Source: Mesaphorura yosii
Lineage: Eukaryota; Arthropoda; Collembola; Poduromorpha; Tullbergiidae
Reading direction: 5' to 3'
NCBI GenBank assembly: GCA_009869945.1
Contig: WIXG01000397.1
Location: 1-64,000 of the forward strand
Length of the DNA stretch: 64,000 nucleotides
Position numbers and translations under genes: made by a program. Positions 1 to 9,763 of the stretch are shown here, in pieces. The notes beneath the pieces are model-generated. The model was not told the origin of the DNA, made no database searches, and worked only from the letters and a program-made list of their open reading frames with translations. Numbering within the stretch: position 1 is the stretch's first letter; each line of letters begins with the position of its first letter.

Positions 1-789
1 CCCCCCCCCCCCCCCCCCCCCGCTGCGCTTTTGAAAGAGAGCTTCTCACCAAAGGAAAAAGGGAACGGACAATGCGCTGAAGCCTTGGTCAGGAGAACGA
101 ATACGAAATTCACATTTCTCAACTTTTTAAATTCTATTTTTAAAATTCTTTACGATTTTACTTCCTTTTTACTATTGCAAAGGAGGCAGAGTCCGTTGAA
201 GGTCTGCTGTTTTTTTTTTCAATACAGCACGTGCAACCTTTCTAAATTCCATTTTTGTCAACTTGTTTAATTTAACGCATCTCTTATGTGCCGCATTGTT
301 GGGAAAGAAGGCAAGGTACTGATGGGTTAAGTGATCTGGTGCACTGTCCTATCGACTTTAAGTGATCATGAGAGTATAAATGATCATGATGGTCTCATTT
401 GCATCTCGTCTCAAGTGATCATGACATGCAGATGATGTTAAAATGATCAGGAGAGTGTGTGAATGCTTCCTCCCAGCTGCTGGCTGGCAACACAAGCAAC
501 TGCTTCGCTTGAAGACTGAACATAAACTGTACTCCCGCACTCTGCTGCTGCTGCTCGCGCATGCCTCTCCCCTTCACCTTCTGTACTCGGCAATGCTCAG
601 CTCACGCAAAGGTAAAGTCGAGGCCTTGAGCATAGCACAAGGGCAACACGAAGACACAATACATTCAAATGTAATGAACAAAGACTCGGAGTCATACTCC
701 TTTGCAACATTGACTTCGGAATTCCCGCCACAAAATAAAATAAAAATAAAATCCAAATCATATCGCGTTTCGCTTCCTTGTCATAGTTA
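1..789. other. spacer with poly-C start and TGATCATGA repeats
   Basis: No convincing gene is seen. The window opens with a run of about 21 C. The palindromic word TGATCATGA occurs three times within about 60 bp (363-371, 381-389, 416-424), and TGATCA occurs again near 444. Short open frames here have no recognisable domain. Confidence 0.5.
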
Positions 790-1420
790 TACATGAAGTT
801 TGCTTATCAGTGTATAAGTGTATCCGACAGTTCCTCCAGACATTCCATGATTCTTGGCGGAGGAAGGGAAAACGTTTGCAATGATTACGCGATGAAGAAT
901 TCCCGGACCAATTCGGAGGACGGAAGGATGGCCGCAATCTCGTGGGGGAATGGAAGAATGGGAAGAGTAGGGCCTGAGTCAAAGCAGAGCAAGTCACGGG
1001 TAGGGGCCAACTGCTGAATTTGGATTTGGAGAGCACGGAATCTGTGCTCGGTCTATTCGCGCCGTACCACATGGAATACAAAGGTGACCAAGCCTAGTTC
1101 GACGACCCTTCGCTCGCGGAAATGACAGACGGCGTAGTCCAAATATTGAGTAAAAATCTAAACTGCTATTTCCTGTTTGTCGAGGCTGGGACCCTGCCCC
1201 CCCCCCCCCATGGTAACTGGCCAAAGCGTGCCTCGTCGAAACCGTTGAATTTGACAAGGGCATTCAACTGGCTGACGACCGAACCTCGGACCAAGACACG
1301 CTCATCGTCGTCACTGCGGTCCACTCGCACTTGTTTGCAATCCCTGGAGATGCACTTCGTGGCAACCCGATCCTCGCCCTCACATTGTGGGGGATTCACG
1401 ACAATTTGGTGCGCCGTGCA
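790..1420 (+). pseudogene. alkaline phosphatase pseudogene (internal part)
   Basis: Translated pieces follow the order of an alkaline phosphatase: a 'MILGGGREN' block near 850, then 'GGRKDGRNLVGEW' near 915-955 after a frame change. Next come 'GLFAPYHMEY' near 1050-1080, 'DPSLAEMTDGVVQILSKN' near 1105-1155, 'FLFVEAG' near 1170-1190, and 'DTLIVVTAVHSHLF' near 1295-1340. It is broken in several ways. There are in-frame stops near 977 and 1099, at least one frameshift, and a poly-C tract at 1197-1209 where the family has its metal-binding DHGHH-type motif. The usual TADHSH is TAVHSH, so a metal-ligand Asp is lost. The N-terminus and C-terminus are absent. Family recognition is by motif order; no alignment was run. 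Confidence 0.75.
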
Positions 1421-3325
1421 TTTTAACATATGAAAAAGTTCAAACTTTGGAAGCCAATAGCTGGCTTCCGGGCGGACACGGGAGGATGGCTTTTGCTGCA
1501 TATGAAACCCCATGTCCTTAGCTTTCCAACGACATCTCACTTGACATGGGTCATCATAGAACCGGAAGTGACAAAATGGCCGATGACCCGACTTTGACCT
1601 TCTGTATCTCCCAAGCCCCGCATTGCCGCACTCTGCAAAGAATGTCGTAAACAGTACTAATTCAGTACTACACGATGGCACAGGTCCGAAGGTGCGGTCT
1701 TGTGGGGCGTGGGAGAACGAAGGCTCCAAAGTTGTCATATTATTCCGGCATAAAAGTCCGAAGAAAACCTTTTGAAACCGGAAAATTTAATAACATCCGT
1801 TCTGAAAATTTTGTACCAATGCGAATTGGTTGCAATAAGTACATGTGACCCGGATTTCCTATCATAGTCATCCCTAACTTAGGTTTTTTTTAGGATTACT
1901 GAAGAGGGAAGCGCGCAAATTGGGCAGAGGATTCTTAGACGCCACTTACGGCAGCAGTGACAAGCGGCCTCCTAGAGCCGCGCACCTGAGCCGTACTCGG
2001 GTCTGGATGACCTCACATCTGTCAGCATCGAGACTCCGTGCGTCCTCCTGCTCACCCGCAAACCCGGAAGCCATGGCGCTCGTTGGACTATGAGGGTGGC
2101 CGATCCAACACAGCGTGAAGTCCGCATCAACATTGAAGTGTTTTGGGGGGTGATGGGGCACAGTTTTGAGACAGAGTTACCCCAAGCGGACTACTCGGGC
2201 AGTGCTGTGCATAGAGAATTCTAAATGATTCAAGGTTCTGATTGACGCAAAGGTTGACACGACACGACCCTCGGCTTCGCAGTTCCGAATTGTGTCTTTC
2301 TCTCAAAATGAAGTTGAGTCTCTTGAGGAGCAAAACTTTCCTCGAAATTGTCAATACAAAATAATAAACGAGGTTTTGTACTACTTTGCTTTGGGCTGTC
2401 TGAGTCATCCGCAGCACATTCGTCTCTCCTATTAAACGAACGGGTACAGGTCGTATTTACAAGATGGCCAACTGGACAGCCTTCTTCAGAATCTGGTGGC
2501 TCTTTCTGGCGGTGTTGTTCCCCCCACAGTGTGGCACAAAACTCCATCTCAGTGTTAAGCTCCTAATCAGTTACACCTTCAGGCACTAAGCGCGATTGAT
2601 GGGAAGTAGCTGCAGTCGTTTGGCCCACTCGGCACCTTTACAAAGGCGTCCCCCCAAAATTCCCACTATATCCTGGGTGATATTATAATTAATAATGCTG
2701 TAAGCCTACTCTTGATTAATTAACCATAGTATCCAGGCTGTTGACATTGAGTTACCGTGTAGCCACCGTAACCACACTGCTGTATAAAACATGAGCATAT
2801 GCAAAAGTGGGAAAAGCCCTGACCTTTCTAATCACTATGGAATTCTTCTGGTCGATAGGTCAAATCAAAAGATCTTTGTTTGGATGTTTGTTTTTGTTTA
2901 CATTTGCAAATCTCTACTGCATTTTTTCGTCCGCAACTCGAGTGCAGTCGCCGATTTTGCGTTCCTCTGTGTCTCGTTCGCCACGAACTCCACTGCAATT
3001 GCCGAAATTTGGCGAAATTGGCAAAATGCACGGACAAAGGCAAGCAATAAATTTTTTGTACTTGTAAACCGGTTTTTCCGCTTCTCGTCCCACTGCTTCA
3101 CTGCCTTGATTCGATTAGCATTTACGTTACCTGCCCCAGAGACGATGTCCAGTGGCCGGTGCCTGACCAGTGTGCAAATCAAGGTCACCCAGATACGTAC
3201 GCAACTTAGCAGGGTAACTTTTCATGCTGCAACATTAGTTTCATTCACTCACGAAATGCAAAAGCTTGCACTTGAAAACTTGAAATTTTACTTGATTTTG
3301 CCAAATTTTTCAATTGTGTCGTGTC
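1421..3325. other. intergenic region, no supported gene
   Basis: Several long open frames cross this stretch, including one of 190 codons on the minus strand at 1166-1738 and one of 180 codons on the plus strand at 2791-3333. None shows a domain, and they do not share codon bias with the neighbouring genes. The right part probably includes the promoter and 5' UTR of the ABC transporter gene. Confidence 0.4.
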
Positions 3326-5739
3326 ATGGCTGAGTCTGAAGGGTAAATTCGCAAATTTCCATTAACAAGCCCTGCCTAAACCTTCCTTTCCTGTGCAGGG
3401 AGACGAATTCCGGATTTCGGGGTTCTGAGGAGGACATTTCAACCCCCGTGGCGCCTGTCCCCGTGGACAAGCCTTCTGTTTCGAATGGGGTGCTCACATC
3501 GGAGGCCCAGACCCAGACGATGACCTCGGGTCGCACTGTCGTGCACGTGACGGACGCATGCAAGGCGTACGGGCGAGGCAAGGGGACGCGCCAGGTTCTG
3601 GAGAGCCTTTCCATGGCCGTGGAGGAGCACACAATCTACGGGCTGCTTGGCGCCTCCGGCTGCGGCAAAACGACGATTCTCTCGTGTATCGTGGGGCTCC
3701 GCTCCCTCGACTCGGGCTCCATCCTCGTCTGCGGCCACCCAACGGGGTCCGCCGCCTCAGGAATCCCGGGGAAGCGCGTCGGCTACATGCCCCAGGAAAT
3801 TGCCCTCAACGGCGAGTGCACCATTGCCGAAGTGCTGCGTTACTTTGGTCGAATTTACGGGATGAGCCGTGGACAAATTCGGGGGCGCCACGAGTACCTC
3901 GTCGCCCTGCTTTCGCTACAGGGTCTCCACCAGCCCATTGAAAACCTCAGCGAGGGGCAAAAACGCCGTGTTTCTATGGCCGTGGCGCTGCTTCACGAGC
4001 CTGAGCTGCTGATTTTGGACGAACCGACGGTGGGGTGCGACCCGCTCCTTCGGGAGTCAATTTGGGCGTATTTGCACCAACTGGTCGCAAAGCGGGAGAC
4101 GACGGTCATAGTCACGACCCACTACATTGAAGAAATGCGCCTGGCGGATCGAATCGGGATTATGCGGAGTGGTCACCTCCTCTGTGAGGATACCCCGGGC
4201 AACCTCCTCCGAATTTACAATGAGGAGCTCCTGGATACGGTCGTCGTTAAGCTTTGTCAGCAGGACGCAAAGAAAGTGGGAGGCTCCTCACGAGACTCGA
4301 ATGCCTTTGTGGGGGACGAATTTGAGGAGGGTTTCAGGCTCCGTTCGGGGACCATAAGAGGGCGCGCAGGGGGTGATGCTGTGCCACTGGAAGCCGTAGC
4401 GGTCGCGAATGGAGTCCCGGCCGGCGCGTCCCACCGCTCAGAGTCCGGGGCTGTCGCGATGGAATGGCGTGCGTCAAGGGGCAAGGGCGGCGCCTCCAAG
4501 TCGTCAACGACGAACCCCGTGAACCGCCTGCAGGCGCTGATTGTCAAGAACCTCCTAGTAATTTGGCGGAATATCCTCTTTACAATTTGCCTCCTCTGCA
4601 TCCCCGCCTCAACTGTTCTCGTCTTTTGCACCGCCGTTGGGTCTGACCCCACGGGCCTCCGCATCGGGGTGGTCAATGAGGAGATGCCCGCGGGGGGCTG
4701 CTTTACGAATTATACGCCGCCCTCTGGGGATGGAGGGTGCCTGGAAGCGGAGGCCCTCTCCTGCGCCTACCTTCACACCCTGAACTCGGGCGTTATTAAG
4801 CTCTTGGAGGTGGCCACACTGGAGGAGGCGGTGGCGCAGGTCGCCCGCGCCCGCCTGTGGGGCTACCTCCATTTCGGCCCCTCCTTTTCTTCACATTTCC
4901 ACAGACGGGTCGTTGAGGGCGACGTGACCGACAACGCTACGCTCGCCGGCTCGCAAATCAGCGTGCGCCTGGACAACACGGGCGCCACCAATGGCCTCGT
5001 CCTCCAAAAGTATTTTATTGACGCCTTCCGCTCCCTGACTGCTCGCCTTTGCGGGGTCGACCCCACCAGCGGGGCGGGTATCCCTGTGGTGGTGGAGCCA
5101 CCCATCCTGGGGCGGGCGGAGGCTGAGCTGAAGGAGTACATGGCTCCAGGAGTGGGGCTTGGCTTCATTTTCTTTATGTGCGCCATGCAATGCGGGCTCA
5201 CGTACATAATCGAGAAAAAAGACGGCATGCTTGCCCGTGCCCTCGTGGGTGGCGTCTCCACCATTGAAATTATGCTCTCCCACTTTATTGTCCAGCTGCT
5301 CCTCGTCGCCTTCCTCCAAATCGTAATCGCCTTCCTCATTATTTACGTCCTCTTTGAAATCCCCCTCCTCGGCTCCCTCTGGATGGCCTTTGCCCTGAAT
5401 GTCGTGAATGTAATGGCGGGCATGAGCCTCGGGTTCCTCCTCGCCACTTTTTGCGATGATGAAAAATACGCGATGCTCCTCGCAATGGCGCTCGTGTTCC
5501 CCAATTTCTTGCTGGCGGGCCTCATTTGGCCCGTCGAGGGCCTCCCGACGGTGCTCCAGGGCCTCAGTCCCGTGCTGCCTTGCACACTCACTGGGGAGGC
5601 GTTCCGTTCCATTTCACTCCGAGGGTTCGACCTGGACCACCCCAACGTCTGGAGCGGGTTTCTGAGCGCAGGCGCGTGGATTGCGCTGTACTGGTCAGTC
5701 ATCGTCGCATGGCACCGGTGGGGACAGCACAAAAAGTAG
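3326..5739 (+). CDS. ABC transporter, ABCH-type half transporter
   Basis: ATP-driven membrane exporter with the nucleotide-binding domain first and the membrane domain second. Two exons: 3326-3342 begins ATG GCT GAG, a 56-bp GT-AG intron (3343-3398) follows, and the rest is one exon, giving 785 residues. Walker A GASGCGKTT lies near residues 90-98, signature LSEGQ near 189-193, Walker B LLILDE near 209-214, and the switch His (TTHYIEE) near 247. A variable linker is followed by about six hydrophobic segments from about residue 385, with a large extracellular loop after the first. The 'GYMPQEIAL' Q-loop block and this domain order are typical of arthropod ABCH/ABCG23-like proteins, so I prefer ABCH to ABCG. 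The frame is intact. AATAAA follows at about 5803. Substrate unknown; lipid or cuticular lipid export is known for some family members. Confidence 0.9.
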
Positions 5740-6504
5740 TGATGAGAGATAGTCGATAAGAAGAATTGCTGATTAAATCTTAAGTGCCATATAATGATTG
5801 AAAATAAATTACAAATTTTAGTTCTAAAGTAATTTTCTACTTTGCATTCTCACATATGGCGTAAAAACTGATTTCTTTCTATTGGACTGACTCATTTATA
5901 CTCAAGATGTTTAAAAGTGTATGGTCCCAATCCTTTGTGCTTTGTCACTTCTACCATTCGTCGGCGTTGATGCCGATGAGCCCCACATAAGCTAACCTGA
6001 TTGCCTTTCTACTGCGCTTCCCTTGCGCCACGTACAACCTGCTTTGTTGCTTTATTGTGGCTCGCTTTAACTTGCTCCTCATTTTATGCAGCGCCCATTC
6101 GCCTGCAGCAACCAGCGCCGTCACCCAAAGCAAGTGACCACAGATGGGGAATATTTATTCTCATGATTTCAAACTCCAAGGAGATGGGTGGTGGGTCTCT
6201 GCCGGCCCCCATCTCAGACGGTAGAGTACTGGCCATCATTCACTCCATCCTTCGTATGCTTGTTTCGCATGGCGCACCCATACTCCATTTAAAAATTTGT
6301 AGGCATCCCCTACTGATTTATTCACTACAAATTGGAGTGAAATGGGATTCATTGAATAGCATTATCTTACGAGGAACACTCAGACCTAATCCACGTCAGA
6401 TTTTGCTCACATTTTTCTGGTGATACACCATCCCATGGGATGATCATGGCCTCACCGGCAGCACCAGGGCCTTCGTCATCGTTGCCGTCGCCGAAGCAGA
6501 CCGT
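5740..6504. other. intergenic region, no supported gene
   Basis: Contains the 3' UTR of the ABC transporter gene (AATAAA near 5803) and then low-complexity spacer. An open frame at 6001-6423 lacks a natural ATG start and any domain. Confidence 0.4.
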
Positions 6505-7452
6505 CTAGCGCTCGACCCAAACGACCTTCGTCTCGATGACGGTGACGGCGACTTTCGAAGCGGCGATGATAGTGCTGCCGATGGCGCTGCCCGGCACCTG
6601 CATCTGAGCCGCCGTCGTCGTTTCACTCACTGGCACAAAGACAGGGGCTATGACGTACGTGTCGATGGTGGTCACGTCGACGCTGGCGATCGACGAGGCC
6701 GTCGTGTTCGTGTAGAGCATGATGGTGGCCACATCGCATCCGTCGTTATCGTTGGCGTAATCACGATCAAGGAAGGGTTGTCGGTGCTGTCGTACACGGT
6801 ATTGACCACCTTGGACTCAACCTGCTGGAAGATCACGAGAATTGTTGTGATTGTGTAAATCGAAGTCCCTGGCGAAAGAAAGATTAGCTTTTCGAACGTA
6901 GTTATCGGGTAGGACGTCAAAGTCGTGGCGCTCGTCGTCACAATCAAAGTCTGCGTTACTGCGATCACACTCCAGTCGACTCTCGTCGGTGTGCTCGCAA
7001 TCACTTGCTCGGCAGAGGCCGGAGAGGTGTACGAAGAAAGGACGTCGACGGACGCGGTGCTCGTCGTTGTGCCCGTCTTCGTGAACGTAAGCGTTGTAGG
7101 AAACGAGGCGGTCGCCCATGACGTGAAGGCGGTCGCCGGGACGAGCACGATGATCGTCTTGCTAATCGTTGAGGTGAGTTTCCCAGTTCAGCCAAGTCCG
7201 GGTTAGGGCCTTTAACGGGAGCGGGCGGGCGGGGCAACTGCTGCTGCTGTGGAGGCTGACCGCCATTCTTATCCGAATCGGCCTCCGATACGGCGCCAGA
7301 CGCCAGCAGCTCGTGAACTACAATTTAAGAACGAATTTAGAAATTTAGGACCCTTTCATGCCTGTTCGGCACCAGAAGTTAATTAGCGCTGGTACTTACC
7401 AATGAATAATAAAAATGAAAACCACTCCTAGGCGCGCCGAAGCCAAGGTCAT
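6505..7452 (-). pseudogene. Thr/Ser/Val-rich secreted-type protein, frame broken
   Basis: Unrecognised. Reading leftward, ATG at 7452 gives a short hydrophobic start (LGVVFIFIIH) followed by a good donor (GTAAGT at 7399). A later acceptor (TAG near 7318) leads into a segment with a short poly-Gln run (QQQQ). The rest is strikingly rich in Thr, Ser and Val with alternating hydrophobic and hydroxyl residues, ending VIETKVVWVER at 6505. No single frame joins it. The frame slips by one base near 7180 and again near 6730 ('TITTDA' to 'VATIMLYTNTT'). This is either a decayed gene or a real gene with base-call errors. The composition resembles a mucin-like or beta-rich surface protein, but no family is recognised. 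Confidence 0.4.
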
Positions 7453-7779
7453 GGTCAAGGACAAATTCCAACACCCAGAAACTCAGGAATCTACTTGAAA
7501 GAAATCTACAAACCAACCGCACAAACGCGGAAATCGGCGCGACCGAGCGAATTTTGAATGCGTTTCGCGTCTGGCGAGTTGAAATGAACCTGCTGCGCTA
7601 TACCTCGCTGAAAGGCGGTCAATGCAACCGTCGGAACTCAAAATAGCCACAGCCACAACCATACAATGAAATTCGACTATTCGACCCTTCGGCAATCGAG
7701 CAGCAGGAGACGGTGCATTTATTAAAGGGCCTCTGAATATCAGGCAAGACTCTGCCATTTACGTATTTGTATGCATAAA

Positions 7780-8352
7780 CTAAAAGATTTGCTTTAGGCT
7801 TGTCTCGTTCTCCGTGTAAAGAGTGAGCGCGAACGGGATCGGCTGCCCGGTGTACGCGCTCAGGATGATTGGCAGGTCGTCGTCCGTTTTCAGATTCACG
7901 ATGATGAAATACCGTCTTGGCTTTAAGTACACGTCGAGGCGGTTCATGACGCTGCCCGCGTTGATCGTTCCTGAATCGGCCACCGGGCGCCGTGTGTTGT
8001 AAATTTACTTCAGCGTGCAGCTCGCGTCGCCGAAGTCGTCTCCGTCCAGCAACTCGAAGATAAAATACCAGAATTGAGGCACGGGTTCCAAACGCCGTAC
8101 CTTGTGCAGATTTCATGCGGACGGAGCCACACGTAAGGGACCGCCGGTCGGCCGCCTCGCTCTTTGCGAAGTCCCCTGACGCCTGGCCATCGACACGTCG
8201 TTCGCAGGGAAATCAGAATCCTCGTATGGAGACTCGCGATTGCAACGTTTCCTGATTTCGGGAATGGAGCCTGCGGCGCCCTGTTGGGTCTGGAGGGGGT
8301 AGTCAAGGTCGCCCGGCTGCGTGACGTGGAATTCAATCTCCGTTGAGCACAT
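7780..8352 (-). pseudogene. calpain pseudogene (ends only, catalytic core deleted)
   Basis: The first 88 or so residues match the intact calpain at 38745-40577 ('FPANDVSMA' versus 'FPANDTSIG', then 'YVWLRPHEIC'). The sequence then jumps straight to the C-terminal domain ('WYFIF' region, and 'RYFIIVNLKTDD' to 'IPFALTLYTENE', stop at 7780). The catalytic Cys, His and Asn regions, about 400 codons, are missing. At least two frame changes occur, one near 8150-8180 and one near 7985-8010. The start ATG at 8352-8350 is kept, and so is the upstream GGAACGTATTTAA word found before the intact copy. It cannot make a protease. Confidence 0.9.
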
Positions 8353-8687
8353 TTTGGAGCACGGCTTCTTTTGCAATGGAGGAATGGAACGTATTTAATG
8401 CATTGTACTGCTTGTCCTTTGACTCGGTCAATTAATTATCTGCGGTCATCAACCGCACGCGGATTCGAGGCTTGGGACACGTCTGCGGTGGCTTTTGAAG
8501 GGCATCTGATAAACGCACGAGTAACTGAGAGTCGTCTTGGTTGTATTGCAAACAAAATTTATGGCTTTATTCCCCATCTTTCTTCTGCTTAATATCATAA
8601 CAAAGATCCTAGTTCTTCAGTAGTCTTACTAATGAATGAACAGAAATTGGACTTAACTCTTCGTGCTCTTCAAGCAGTTGGGCTGTC

Positions 8688-9194
8688 TTATCTTCGCAAA
8701 TAATAATGCAGGAACCAGAGCAGCTCGCCCAATAGCCACAAAATCTCGCATAAGAGTACCATGAGCGCGGGTCCAAAGACTCCCAGTAAGATTATCTGTG
8801 TTTCGGTGAGGCCTGTGTATTCAGGCTGGAAGAAGGTGTCAGGATGGATGTGACAGTACGCCAATGCACCAAAAAACGATGCCATTGAGAAATAGAGTCA
8901 GATGACCAGCAAAGCCAACAAAATGCAGCCTTGATATGCAAGTTTAGTGTTTTGATTGATACAATCTATCGCTTTGTCAAGGCTTCGAGTCCCCACTTCC
9001 GCCTCCATTTTTGTGCGTTCCCCTGCGCGCAGAACACAGATCCATACCGGAGTTAATGGGAGCGCTTTAATCGCAATGATCGGTTCCGCGTCCCCGAAAT
9101 GAAAAAAATAATCAGGAATATCGGGCTTACCAAACTCTGCCTTCGCCATCAGTGCTGACGAGCTTGCTTGCTTGCTGCTTGTCCGTTTTCCCAT
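8688..9194 (-). pseudogene. two-transmembrane protein ORF interrupted by one TGA
   Basis: One frame runs from 9194 to 8688 with a single in-frame TGA at 8898-8900. The stop falls in a hydrophobic segment ('CILLALLVI' then 'LYFSMASFFGALAYC'). A second hydrophobic helix follows ('TQIILLGVFGPALMVLLCEIL'), then a basic end. A 108-bp stretch near 9022-9129 has a GTAAGC donor and a GCGCGCAG acceptor, is a multiple of three, and has no stop, so it may be an intron. The helix/loop spacing faintly recalls the N-terminus of phospholipid phosphatases (PAP2/LPP); this is weak. It lies only in copy A of the duplicated block. Confidence 0.35.
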
Positions 9195-9755
9195 GATCTA
9201 TCACAAGAAGTTTGAGATGGTTCAAGTTATGTATTGATGATCGTGTTATTGACTCCTCAATTTGTTCGTGCGTACTTTTTGTAGATTTACTCAATGCGAT
9301 TTTGGCAAAATTAAGCACAAATTGTCGTGACTGGCTTCACCGACTCACCTGCACTTCTCTTCTGCCGCGGCGCCGGCTTCTCTTCCATTTTCGGTGCACT
9401 CGACCTCGGGAAGCACAGAAAGCTCATTACTTTGGCCGCGGTCCTCGGCGGAAGCAATTTGGATAACTGTGGCAGTTATCCTGCGTGTTTTGAATGTGAT
9501 TCTGATACTGATAGCTGCTTCAGCGTTGTTCATCATTTCAAATTATTCCAATGCGCACAAAAGAGAGAAGCAAACTGTCGGACAAGCCCTTAAAAAATGA
9601 ATGAAGTGCTGTACAGAGGGAGACTGGAACTGCAGCCGGGCCAGAACCTTTCTCGTGCACTCGAGGGTCTCGGCCTTGTGCTATTTTTAGTTGTACTTTG
9701 CTATTGCCCTTGCCACGTGAAATGGCCTTGAGTGTTCTCCAGCACGATGTGGATC

Positions 9756-9763
9756 GACTCGTA
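9756..9763. repeat. left target-site duplication of hAT element
   Basis: GACTCGTA, repeated exactly at 12725-12732. An 8-bp duplication is the hAT-family signature. Confidence 0.95.

Noticed and set aside
1166-1738. 190-codon minus-strand open frame
   Set aside because: It overlaps the alkaline phosphatase pseudogene on the opposite strand, has no domain, and includes a Gly run that is only the complement of the poly-C tract.
2791-3333. 180-codon plus-strand open frame before the ABC transporter gene
   Set aside because: No domain and no matching splice into the ABC gene. The 17-nt first exon at 3326 with a good donor explains the ABC start better.
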